Shown: in pieces, positions 24,753-32,347 of the stretch
Layout: each line of letters begins with the position of its first letter
How positions within the stretch are numbered: the stretch's first letter is position 1
From: Vibrio cyclitrophicus
GTDB taxonomy: Bacteria > Pseudomonadota > Gammaproteobacteria > Enterobacterales > Vibrionaceae
DNA length: 64,000 bases
NCBI GenBank assembly: GCA_023206055.1
Contig: CP065366.1
Location: forward strand, 1,488,001-1,552,000
Direction of reading: 5' to 3'
Notes under the pieces: model-generated
Seen by the model: only the letters and a program-made list of their open reading frames with translations
Told to the model about the DNA's origin: nothing
Databases searched by the model: none
Translations under genes and position numbers: made by a program

Positions 24753-24875
24753 ACAAGCATTTAAGAGTGATTCTGCAACGCGTGGCATTTTCACTATGCG
24801 TTGGTTTTAGTGTTTAAGGTGTGGTATGCGGCGGCATCGGTATTGCGTTGCTCACCTCTTAACGGGGTGTTATGC
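24753..24875 (+). repeat. attC site 8, main part (5' end split off by an IS)
   Basis: ACAAGCATTTAAGAGTGATTC to GGGGTGTTATGC. The leading TAACAA remains at 23566-23571 beyond IS110 copy 2. Confidence 0.9.
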
Positions 24876-24899
24876 TGTTACCGATGCGTAGAGGATTAA

Positions 24900-25271
24900 A
24901 TGACTCGTGAAATTACAGTAAGAGGGTTTGTGACTTGGGCTCTTCTCGTTCTAGTGTATTTTATTTTTGCAGTGCTAAACACGCACGGTGAGCTTGTTTA
25001 TTCAGAGACTAAGGTTCGATTTCTTGGTGAAGATCAACCTAGGTTTGGTGGCTTATATGCCTATTTTAAGTTGGCGGATGGTACTCGTTTGGAAGCGATA
25101 ATCGGACGTGAAACTAGTGCGAAATTCAAGTATAGAAAGCAATGGGACGGAAGAGTATGTGATGTTGTTTATTACAGAAATGAAAGCTTGGTCTTTAATG
25201 AAACCCACACATTAGAATCTATGAAGTGTGAAGGTATTGATGTATACAACAAAAATGAACAACCCCGCTGA
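24900..25271 (+). CDS. Hypothetical cassette protein, membrane-anchored
   Basis: The 123-residue protein has one N-terminal hydrophobic segment (VTWALLVLVYFIFAVLN, residues about 11-27) followed by a soluble, probably periplasmic part with beta-strands (YAYFKLADGTRLEAIIG) and two cysteines (RVCDVVY, MKCEG) that could form a disulfide. A TAGAGG ribosome site lies before the ATG. No family recognised. Confidence 0.65.
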   Translation: MTREITVRGFVTWALLVLVYFIFAVLNTHGELVYSETKVRFLGEDQPRFGGLYAYFKLADGTRLEAIIGRETSAKFKYRKQWDGRVCDVVYYRNESLVFNETHTLESMKCEGIDVYNKNEQPR

Positions 25272-25282
25272 TGAAACAGCAT

Positions 25283-25390
25283 AACAAGAGCATTTAAGAT
25301 TGATTCTGGGATCTGTATATCTAAGACTGGACTTCGTTTTTACAGCATTCTGATATATTTTGGTTATTAGTGTCGCTCACGCCTTTTATG
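25283..25390 (+). repeat. attC site 9, degenerate
   Basis: TAACAAGAGCATTTAAGATTG is attC-like and GTCGCTCACGCCTTTTATG resembles the VCR 3' half, but the GTTRRRY core is lost. The stretch from here to 25614 holds no gene; an inverted repeat TCATAACATGATGTTATGA lies at about 25476-25495. Confidence 0.55.
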
Positions 25391-25614
25391 TATTCTAATT
25401 GGAAAATCGTTTGTTAAACCAGGAGTGAAGAGTCGCAACTGTTTTGACTCGACGGCTTTGGTATTTGATTGATTATGTCATAACATGATGTTATGACTCT
25501 GCGCACATAGTTTGTTGTGAATCCCAAATTGCTTGTAAGAATTAGCTTACTGATTGTATGTGTGCATGCTTACTTATAGCCTAATGCTTTAGTGCTAAAA
25601 TGAACGGAGTCAGC

Positions 25615-26112
25615 ATGGCAAATATAAGTAAATTCTTGAATCAACAACTAAGGGCCGATGAAAGTGTCAGCTTCATTGCCTCTATATCTAAAAAACCTTT
25701 GTTAGCATATTTTATACTAACAGTAGCGCTTTGCTATTTGGTTAGTTTAATAGGCAACTTTGGCTACATACTTATGGCATTTATAGTGCTGGCGATGTTG
25801 TTTCAATGTGTCATATATGTTGTCTATTCTATTTCTTCAGAGTTTGTGGTCACAAGCCAAAGGGTTATCGGTAAAACAGGGCTAATATCGAGAAACACCT
25901 TTGAAATACCGCTAGAGCAAGGCGAAGGCTTGCTTGTAAGACAATCACTATTTGGAAGGATTTTTGGCTATGGGAGTATAGCTTCTTCTGGTACTGGAAC
26001 AACAACGGTAGCAATGCTTTATTTAGAAGATCCTTTTTCGGTTCGTAAGCAAATATTAGATGCAAAATCTCTAGTTTTAGATATCACAAGCTCCAAAGAA
26101 GTGGCTCAATAG
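25615..26112 (+). CDS. Bacterial PH-domain (bPH2/YdbT-like) membrane protein
   Basis: The 165-residue protein starts at the ATG behind CGGAG; an upstream ATG at 25600 has no ribosome site. Two hydrophobic segments (LLAYFILTVALCYLVSLIG, then YILMAFIVLAMLFQCVIYVV) precede a bPH2 domain with EFVVTSQRVIGKTGLISR and FEIPLEQGEGLLVRQSLFG (residues about 76-115). Cells use such proteins at the membrane, but the role here is unknown. It lies in the array between a degenerate and a mutated attC, so it may be fixed in place. Confidence 0.75.
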   Translation: MANISKFLNQQLRADESVSFIASISKKPLLAYFILTVALCYLVSLIGNFGYILMAFIVLAMLFQCVIYVVYSISSEFVVTSQRVIGKTGLISRNTFEIPLEQGEGLLVRQSLFGRIFGYGSIASSGTGTTTVAMLYLEDPFSVRKQILDAKSLVLDITSSKEVAQ

Positions 26113-26122
26113 AGCAAAGGCA

Positions 26123-26206
26123 TAACAAACCGCTTCAATACGTGTGCCATTTTCGCTTCGCTACAATTTGGCACACATATACTCACCTATAAATCTGGCG
26201 TGATGC
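26123..26206 (+). repeat. attC site 10, short, mutated core
   Basis: TAACAAACCG to GGCGTGATGC, about 84 bp, with GTGTGCCA/TGGCACAC stem arms. The expected core GTTATGC reads GTGATGC (26200-26206), changing the essential G-TT. A different attC type from the VCR-like sites. Confidence 0.65.
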
Positions 26207-26227
26207 TTTTTAGGATAGGATTATAGA

Positions 26228-26927
26228 ATGAACGAAGTTTTACACCCTAAATAACAATCGACCTATTAGTTTTTCTGATTATGTTACATTAGCAGCAGAG
26301 GAAGGATATCAATTACCCAACAATTGGCTAGGCGGCCGATGTCCAGTTTGTAAAAGAAGAATGAATGTTAGAAGTGGGCATAAAAAAGATGATGGCCACT
26401 TTTATCACATTGATAGTGATTTTTGCCCAACCAAAGATCCTTCTGCAAGACCATACATATCAAGAACACCAACTCAAGCAGATCCTATTGCTGAAGCTAG
26501 AAATAAAAAGTTCGCCAGTGAAAATATAGACAAAATCTGGGGGCGGTTAAATGAAATAGTTCCTTTCCTTGATTTTAAAGAGTTCATTCTAATACTCGAT
26601 CAAGCTAAAAAACTTAGAGTGTACGCGTGTGCGAATCTAGAGCCGAACTTATTACCCTACATTTATGCAACTTTGATTAATTTTCTTTCTAGTAAAAGTA
26701 AAGATAAGAACAGAAGACTTAAATTTTGTTTTTTCTTTGAGTCAGCGATTCAGCAATTTGATGAATTATGGGTAGATAGAGGTGAAAATAGTCAGTTCAC
26801 GAGAGTTTCATATAAAGGTAGAGACACTAAAAAAGTGACGATCTTCGAGATGGAAAAAGATTATTTAAGTAAAGAATATTACCCATTGTCCGAAGGTAGA
26901 AAGAAATGGGCATCAGGTAAACTCTAG
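26228..26927 (+). pseudogene. Cassette gene with zinc-finger-like N-terminus, frameshifted start
   Basis: The long frame (to 26927) is open from 26232 but has no ATG, GTG or TTG before 26361, which would cut into a conserved-looking CPVCKRRM cluster. An ATG at 26228 lies one frame away and reads only MNEVLHPK. Removing one base near GAAGTTTT joins it to FYTLNNNRPISF and the rest (about 232 residues). The protein has CPVC and a later HIDSDFC, a likely zinc site, and a helical C-terminus. Family unknown. The gene is either broken near its start or begins internally. Confidence 0.55.
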
Positions 26928-26928
26928 G

Positions 26929-27055
26929 GTCAACACTCTTTTTAAGAGTGATTCACAACACTAGATATTTTTTTACTATGCGCTGTGTTGTTGTGTTTAA
27001 GGTGGTACACAGCAGCTTTGGAATTGCGTTGTTTACACCTCAACCGTGCTTTATG
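26929..27055 (+). repeat. attC site 11, degenerate
   Basis: The interior matches the VCR pattern (TTTAAGAGTGATTCACAAC, later TTGTTTACACCTCAACC) but the ends are altered: GTCAACAC at the 5' end and GCTTTATG instead of GCGTTATG at the 3' end. Probably inactive. Confidence 0.7.
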
Positions 27056-27079
27056 TTTTTACGGATAATAGAGATAATT

Positions 27080-27439
27080 ATGGACTATGTTACTTTCGTA
27101 GTAGTTGTTATTTTTGCTTTGATTCCAGTTGTTTATGTAGGCTTTAATCTTTGGGGGTTATATAAGTCATTTCCTAAGGTGAAAGCGGTTTGGAGTAGAC
27201 TAGCTAGATTTGAGCAACACTTGTTTTTAATGGGATTAATGTTGTTTTTGCCAATACCATTGATAAAGAACTCAGAGTTTAAGGATGTTTACGTTTTTGA
27301 ACTCTTCATCGAGGCTTTTCCAGCAATGGCCGGTGGTATGTTTGTCGCAGGTTTGATTGCATATGTTAGGAAACTACATGCTTATGAGGCTGAGCAACAG
27401 GTGTCTAAAATAACTACACCAGTTCCAGACCAAATATAG
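27080..27439 (+). CDS. Three-span membrane cassette protein, unknown function
   Basis: The 119-residue protein begins at the ATG in GATAATTATGG; earlier in-frame ATGs lie inside the attC. Hydrophobic segments at about residues 3-26 (VTFVVVVIFALIPVVYVGF), 45-62 (LFLMGLMLFLPIPLI) and 78-98 (AFPAMAGGMFVAGLIAYV) predict three spans with a polar C-terminus. No family recognised. It is followed by another gene without an attC between them. Confidence 0.65.
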   Translation: MDYVTFVVVVIFALIPVVYVGFNLWGLYKSFPKVKAVWSRLARFEQHLFLMGLMLFLPIPLIKNSEFKDVYVFELFIEAFPAMAGGMFVAGLIAYVRKLHAYEAEQQVSKITTPVPDQI

Positions 27440-27495
27440 CAACTCTTTATGGTGTCATGTTCTACCCTAAAAAGTAACACTATATGGAGGTTGGT

Positions 27496-27822
27496 ATGAA
27501 TATCAAAGAGTCTGATTGGAAAACCTTTTGCGAAATAAAGAGTGAAGCAGCGAAAGTGTTTTGTGCTCGTCAACTAGATGAAGCCATCAAAACGATTACT
27601 GATGAATCAGAACCTGTAGGGGAAAGGTTCAACTTTATGTGTCAGCACTCCAAAGAATCTCAAAAGCAAATGAAGTTGATTTTTGATGGCCATTCTCGAA
27701 GCCGAGCATTTATCCAGCTCATGCAGATGTGTTCGGAAGGTTTGGTTGATCCGAAACAATTTGAACGCTTTTCAGAGGAACTCAAAAAAGACATTACGAG
27801 TATTCTAGAAAGAAGAGCCTAA
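27496..27822 (+). CDS. Small soluble hypothetical protein at the array end
   Basis: The 108-residue protein starts at the ATG after a strong TGGAGG (27486-27491). It is charged and helical (ESDWKTFCEIKSEAAKVFCA, then FERFSEELKKDITSILERRA) with three Cys and no membrane segment. There is no attC after it, so it is either the last cassette with a lost attC or a host gene bordering the array. Function unknown. Confidence 0.62.
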   Translation: MNIKESDWKTFCEIKSEAAKVFCARQLDEAIKTITDESEPVGERFNFMCQHSKESQKQMKLIFDGHSRSRAFIQLMQMCSEGLVDPKQFERFSEELKKDITSILERRA

Positions 27823-28790
27823 GGAAAGTTAGCTAATCAGGCCGCTTCTTTTTCATAGCTGCAACCATCTCAATATTACTCCTTTTTATTCGCGAATTCG
27901 GATATCCGCTACAATTTTGCTTCGGCAACCTCACTTTTACGAGTTTATTATACGAGTTGTAGTGAAAATCTTAGAGTTACTCGTTTTTTTCTCCTTCAAA
28001 ACGCCGTTGATTTTCAAGAAATAGCACTAGAATCTGGATTGAGATTTCTTCCAAAAAAGTGTCACCTAGAGTGCATGAGGGTGGGGGTTGCGGGAGTTTA
28101 TGCTTGTGATGCGACCAGAGCCCCACCATCACAAATTCTTGGACCCAAATTCTTCAATATTTTTGGTTTGTATAGACGTCCTATTAATTATTCGGATTCC
28201 GAATCCGTGATTTTTGGTCAGGGAAGTCGAGTGTTATGTTTTGAAAGTGAGTGTGCGGATCAGTGATTGCCTATAGGTCTTTAAAGTTCTCAATACTGAA
28301 CTATTAGGTTTACTTGCTGGTGGGTAGTTCAGGCATGTTATGTCATTAAATGAGAGTTGAAGGATTAGGTTGGAAGGTGGTGTTAAGAATGAACGAAAGG
28401 CTAGAAGTGTTTTCTTGATCGCCTTTCAGTGTTGTTTGATTAGCCTGGAGTGTATTACGTGGTGGTAACGTCTTGTCCAATACACAGGAATGTAATTAGG
28501 CGGCTCTCAGCGATTTTTAGTTATGCCAAAGGAGTCGTCCCATTATTGATGACGATATTCGTTTTTAAGTGCGTACAAGGCCATACAAGTAACATTCTAG
28601 ATGCTAGTCGGTTTTGTCTTTTTGTTTGAGTAGTATGTTGAACCTAGCGAAAAAGCGGTCTAGTCTTACTGTTAGAAAAACTACTGTATAAGTCCACCCT
28701 TAATCCACCCTTAATCCACCCAAGCAAGACTGGGATAAAGTGGGGAAGAGGACAGTTGATTAGTTTCAATGTATTGCGCGAGATTTACGA
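27823..28790. other. Gene-free boundary between the integron and rplY
   Basis: Nearly 1 kb with no convincing gene; a 75-codon open stretch at 28039 lacks a ribosome site and family match. It holds a copy of the TTCGGATTCCGAA palindrome (28191-28203) and a short tandem repeat TCCACCCTTAA at 28693-28703 and 28704-28714, with a partial third to 28721. Confidence 0.5.
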
Positions 28791-28845
28791 CGTTTTTGAG
28801 GGCTCAAAAACGGTGAAACCCCGATGTTGGTAGCATCGGGGTTTC
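28791..28845 (-). terminator. Tandem hairpins ending the rplY transcript
   Basis: Hairpin one has a 12-bp stem GAAACCCCGATG/CATCGGGGTTTC (28815-28845). A second, CGTTTTTGAG/CTCAAAAACG, follows at 28791-28812 and provides T-rich sequence on the minus strand. Confidence 0.75.
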
Positions 28846-28932
28846 GAATTTCTAGATTTCTCGACTGGTAAGATCGATTATCTTTTCTATGCAGAAGGCT
28901 GGATTAATCCAATCTTATTCCTTGGTAGGGAA

Positions 28933-29211
28933 TTAGATACGGATGAAGTCCATGTGCTCAACTTTTGGCTTGAACGCGTGACGTTGAACGTCTTGTGGCT
29001 TAACCTTAACTTCTGCGCCGTCAACCACTAGAGTGATTGCTTCGTAGAATTCAGGCTTATCCATTTGGTTGATCACTTCAGCGTGAACAAGTTCGATAGC
29101 TACAGCTTCAGCTTCGCCACCGTAGATTACAGCTGGGAATTTACCAGCGTGACGTAGGCGGCGGCTCGCACCTTTACCTAGTTCAGTACGTACTACTGCT
29201 TCAAATTTCAT
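28933..29211 (-). CDS. rplY: Ribosomal protein L25 (short form)
   Basis: The 92-residue protein is the gamma-proteobacterial short L25, which binds 5S rRNA in the large ribosomal subunit. Recognisable parts are FEAVVRTELGKGASRRLRHA (RNA-binding arginines), PAVIYGGE and VKPQDVQRHAFKPKVEHMDF. It is monocistronic with its own terminator. It is the first core gene beyond the integron, marking the array's right border. GC content and codon use are visibly more regular than in the cassettes. Confidence 0.95.
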   Translation of the reverse strand: MKFEAVVRTELGKGASRRLRHAGKFPAVIYGGEAEAVAIELVHAEVINQMDKPEFYEAITLVVDGAEVKVKPQDVQRHAFKPKVEHMDFIRI

Positions 29212-29580
29212 AGTTTTACTCTCAAATTAGTAAAAATTAACTTCACACCTCAATGCGACCTTGAGTGTGTGGTAATGCTTAGGCATAAACGAGTTCATGC
29301 TTAAGCGAGCGCGGATACTAACATCACATTCCAATCTGAGCAAGTCAGAAGCCCCACTCAAAGTGAATTTCCTTCGATAATGGGTTCGTTTGGAGATAAA
29401 ACGTTCGCTAACGCTTGTTTAGCGTATTTTAACCCCTTTTACATCACCATTCTTATCTATTTATATCACCGCTAAATCATCAAGTTAATGAACGGAAAAT
29501 GAATGTTTGCCTAAGACTTGGTTAAGGCTTGGTTCGTTAATCTTAGTGTTAATTAAACAGCAGAATGAATAGGTGAAAAT
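29212..29580. promoter_or_regulatory. Divergent intergenic region rplY / glycosyltransferase
   Basis: About 370 bp with promoter space for both flanking genes. An inverted repeat CGCTAACGCTTGTTTAGCG lies near 29407-29425. No gene was seen. Confidence 0.4.
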
Positions 29581-30309
29581 ATGGAACCGGTAAGTATTGT
29601 CGTAATTACGCTAAACGAAGAAAAACGCATTAGTCGCTTAATGGAAGAGTTGAGTGTGCAAACCCACCAAGAGTTTGAAGTGATTGTTGTCGACTCAAAC
29701 AGTGAAGACAACACAAGAGAAGTGGCACAAGCTTATGAAAACGCGTTGCCAAAATTAACGGTTCATCATATGGAAAACCGTGGTGTGAGCCTTGGCCGAA
29801 ACACAGGTGCTTCATTGGCGCAATACAACAGAATCCTTTTCTTAGATGCTGATGTGAGCTTGCCTCGAAACTTTCTTGCGAAAGCGCTTTATGAACTAGA
29901 AGAGAAGAAACTTGAAGTTGCGGGTGTTTACATGAGTTCGAAAGGTTTGCCGCTTGTACATAAGTTTGGTTACGGGCTATTTAACGCAGGCTTGTTTACT
30001 ACCCAGTTTTTTTTCCCGACGGCGATTGGCGCATGTATTTTCTCGACGAAACGAGCGCATGATGAGATCGGTGGTTTCGATGAAGAGATCGTACTGTGTG
30101 AAGATTGTGACTACGTAAAACGTGCGAGCAAAACATGGCGATTTAGATTCCTAAATATGACTTTTGGTTTTGACCCACGTCGCTTAGACCAAGATGGCGT
30201 TGTGAAGACAGGCTCAACTTACCTTAAAGCCAACGTAAGACGCTTTTTTAGAGGTGAAATGCGTAACAACGAGATGAACTACAAGTTTGGTCACTATAAA
30301 GAACAGTAA
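29581..30309 (+). CDS. Family 2 (GT-A) glycosyltransferase
   Basis: The 242-residue protein is an inverting GT2 enzyme. Visible are VSIVVITLNEEKRI (residues 4-17), VDSNSEDNTREVA (about 37-49), the metal-binding DxD-type FLDADVSLP (about 96-104) and the acceptor/base region GGFDEEIVLCEDCDYVKRA (about 164-182). No membrane anchor except a weak hydrophobic stretch near 130-150. It is followed after 14 bp by a DedA-LssY membrane protein, suggesting a joint envelope or lipid-linked sugar role. Donor and acceptor are unknown. Confidence 0.88.
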   Translation: MEPVSIVVITLNEEKRISRLMEELSVQTHQEFEVIVVDSNSEDNTREVAQAYENALPKLTVHHMENRGVSLGRNTGASLAQYNRILFLDADVSLPRNFLAKALYELEEKKLEVAGVYMSSKGLPLVHKFGYGLFNAGLFTTQFFFPTAIGACIFSTKRAHDEIGGFDEEIVLCEDCDYVKRASKTWRFRFLNMTFGFDPRRLDQDGVVKTGSTYLKANVRRFFRGEMRNNEMNYKFGHYKEQ

Positions 30310-30323
30310 GCATTGAGGTTGTT

Positions 30324-31643
30324 ATGTTTGATGGACTAGGGCTATTTTTGGGGGCATTGGGTGATGCTCTCATTGGCCCAAACCTATTTGTACCGGGAGA
30401 GCCCTTTTTTATCGCGGCGGGCTTTCAGCTGTATTCAGGTGCATGGACGGCTTTGGTACTGGTGATGTTAGGTGGTTTGCTTGGTGACCAACTCAGTTAT
30501 TTTATTGGTTATAAATACGGTGCTAAGGCGCAACGGAGGCTCATTAAGTTTCGTCCTAAAACCAAAAGGTTAATTGCGCGTTGCCGTTGTCTGGTTGCTC
30601 GCAAAGGCACATACATCATTCTTTTTGCTCGTTTATTAGGGCCTATCGCTTGGGTTGTGCCATTTATAGCGGGTTCGCATCGTGTACCTTGGCGCAATTT
30701 CAGTGTGTTGGCGTTTATCGGCTTGGCTCTTGGTGGTGGACAGTTCATTGCTTGGGGGATGTTACTGGCGCACGGCGTTGAAAATTTTCCGTGGCTTAAT
30801 AGCTTTAAGATATTTATCTCTGAGCATAATAGTTTGATCGTCGGGGTATTCGCGGTATTGGTTTTTACCATTATTGGCTATCGAATGAAGTGGCGACGCT
30901 TGGTACTTAAGTCGAGTGCGCTGTTGTTGGCGTGGGTATTGTTTGCGAACTACGCTCACTTTTTTTGGAAAGCGGACGACTTTCAGAATCAACAAGAGAC
31001 GGCTCAAATAAACAAAGTAGACTGGAACTCGGTTACCTATAAAGCATTCCCAGGGAAATCGTCATTCTATTCAGCGCAAGCGATCAACGTAATTTATGTT
31101 GGAGCAACCCCAAGAGATTTAATGAAGCAATTAGGCTGGATAGAGAATCAAACCTTCTCTCGAAATGAGATTGAATGGGCTGGCTATCTCGCATTACTTA
31201 GAGACAAAACACCACCTGTGTCTGATTTGTATTGGCGAGACAAGCCACAAGATATGGCGTTTCAATTGCCGGGTAATCTGATGAAGCGCAGCCATATTCG
31301 CTGGTGGCGCGCTGGTGTTGACACTAAAACTAACCAGCCTCAGTGGTTAGGTGCAATTAGCTATGATGATGGCCTTAAAGTCACGCCTTATTCAGGCATT
31401 GTAACCGTACTTCATAACATTAACCCTAATGTTGATGAAGAGCGAGATAGGCTCGCTAATCAGATACGAACGTCACTACCAGACATCGAACTAGATAAGT
31501 ACCCATTAGCAACGGTGGAAGTGATCAATGAGGATCATGACTATTATACAGATGGTCGGGTATTAATGATTGGAGCGACAACCCTTAGTGATAGTTCACA
31601 AGCTTTAGATGTCGCGGTGAACGATGTCCAGAGTGATATATAA
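30324..31643 (+). CDS. DedA-family membrane protein fused to an LssY C-terminal domain
   Basis: The 439-residue protein has an N-terminal DedA/VTT domain (GEPFFIAAGFQLYSG, GGLLGDQLSYFIGYKYG and the R-x3-GP motif in FARLLGPIAWVVPFIAG, residues about 90-120) with about five membrane spans to residue 210. A periplasmic/C-terminal LssY-like domain follows (VIYVGATPRDLMKQLGWIEN, then LPGNLMKRSHIRWWR). DedA proteins move undecaprenyl phosphate or phospholipid across the membrane. Neighbouring the glycosyltransferase, it may supply lipid carrier, but this is inference. Start ATG has GAGGTT upstream. Confidence 0.85.
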   Translation: MFDGLGLFLGALGDALIGPNLFVPGEPFFIAAGFQLYSGAWTALVLVMLGGLLGDQLSYFIGYKYGAKAQRRLIKFRPKTKRLIARCRCLVARKGTYIILFARLLGPIAWVVPFIAGSHRVPWRNFSVLAFIGLALGGGQFIAWGMLLAHGVENFPWLNSFKIFISEHNSLIVGVFAVLVFTIIGYRMKWRRLVLKSSALLLAWVLFANYAHFFWKADDFQNQQETAQINKVDWNSVTYKAFPGKSSFYSAQAINVIYVGATPRDLMKQLGWIENQTFSRNEIEWAGYLALLRDKTPPVSDLYWRDKPQDMAFQLPGNLMKRSHIRWWRAGVDTKTNQPQWLGAISYDDGLKVTPYSGIVTVLHNINPNVDEERDRLANQIRTSLPDIELDKYPLATVEVINEDHDYYTDGRVLMIGATTLSDSSQALDVAVNDVQSDI

Positions 31644-31703
31644 GGTCGAATCAACGAAACCTTTCTTCGTAGTTCTTTGTTTTTTTTAGATATCAACAAA
31701 CTC

Positions 31704-31736
31704 AAGCCTTGTTTGAACCCTCATCAAACAAGGCTT
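31704..31736 (+). terminator. Stem-loop terminator after the DedA-LssY gene
   Basis: AAGCCTTGTTTG and CAAACAAGGCTT form a perfect 12-bp stem, followed by a weak T-run. Confidence 0.6.
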
Positions 31737-31862
31737 TGCTATGTCTGCTTGCCATGTTTATCCAAACATCACCTTCTCTTACGCCATGCTTAGGTTATAA
31801 CTTGTTCTATTTTGACTATGCTCATTAAGGGCGAGTAAGCGGCGAAAGCTAAGGACAACGTT

Positions 31863-32243
31863 ATGCAAATGAATCCGGTTGGTTGGTTTGAAATTTATGT
31901 TGATGATATGTCGAGAGCAAAAGCTTTCTACGAATCAGTATTTAAAGTGACGCTGGAAAAGTTGAACAATGAAACAGGAATCGATGTTGAGATGTGGGTA
32001 TTCCCTTGCGAGATGGAGAGTTATGGTGCAACTGGTGCTTTATGTAAGATGTCCGATGTAAAAGCGGGAGGCAACAGCACCATGGTTTATTTCTCTTGTG
32101 AAGACTGTGCGGCAGAAGCAAGTTTGGCCGCGGCCAATGGCGGCTCTTTACAAGTGCCCAAAATGGACATTGGTGAGCATGGTTTTATTAGTGTAGTTAG
32201 CGACACAGAAGGCAATATTATTGGGTTGCATTCGATGAACTAA
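31863..32243 (+). CDS. VOC-superfamily (glyoxalase/bleomycin-resistance-like) protein
   Basis: The 126-residue protein shows the VOC fold pattern: VGWFEIYVDDMSRAKAFYES (first beta-alpha module, residues 6-25) and GEHGFISVVSDTEGNIIGLH (last strands, about 105-124). Putative metal ligands in the family are H/E residues on these strands; the substrate is unknown. It is monocistronic, ends near a shared hairpin, and is convergent with the histidine-kinase operon. Confidence 0.82.
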   Translation: MQMNPVGWFEIYVDDMSRAKAFYESVFKVTLEKLNNETGIDVEMWVFPCEMESYGATGALCKMSDVKAGGNSTMVYFSCEDCAAEASLAAANGGSLQVPKMDIGEHGFISVVSDTEGNIIGLHSMN

Positions 32244-32274
32244 CTCTACTTGAGTGAGACCCATGTAAGGCCAA

Positions 32275-32309
32275 ATCAGGAGTTTGCGTGTTATATGCAA
32301 ACTCCTGAT
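32275..32309. terminator. Bidirectional hairpin between convergent genes
   Basis: ATCAGGAGTTTGC and GCAAACTCCTGAT form a perfect 13-bp stem between the VOC gene and the kinase operon. T-runs are weak on both sides. Confidence 0.6.
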
Positions 32310-32347
32310 CTTTATCGAAGGGCTAATGAGGATATGAATCCCTTGGT

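Noticed and set aside
25283..25390. Possible functional attC before the PH-domain gene
   Set aside because: The right core GTTRRRY is missing, so it is listed only as degenerate.
28039..28266. 75-codon open frame after the integron
   Set aside because: No ribosome site, composition not protein-like, crosses the palindromic repeat.
13500..29000. CRISPR array suspected from regular repeats
   Set aside because: The repeats are about 125-bp attC sites separated by whole genes, not short repeats with short spacers, and no cas gene is present.
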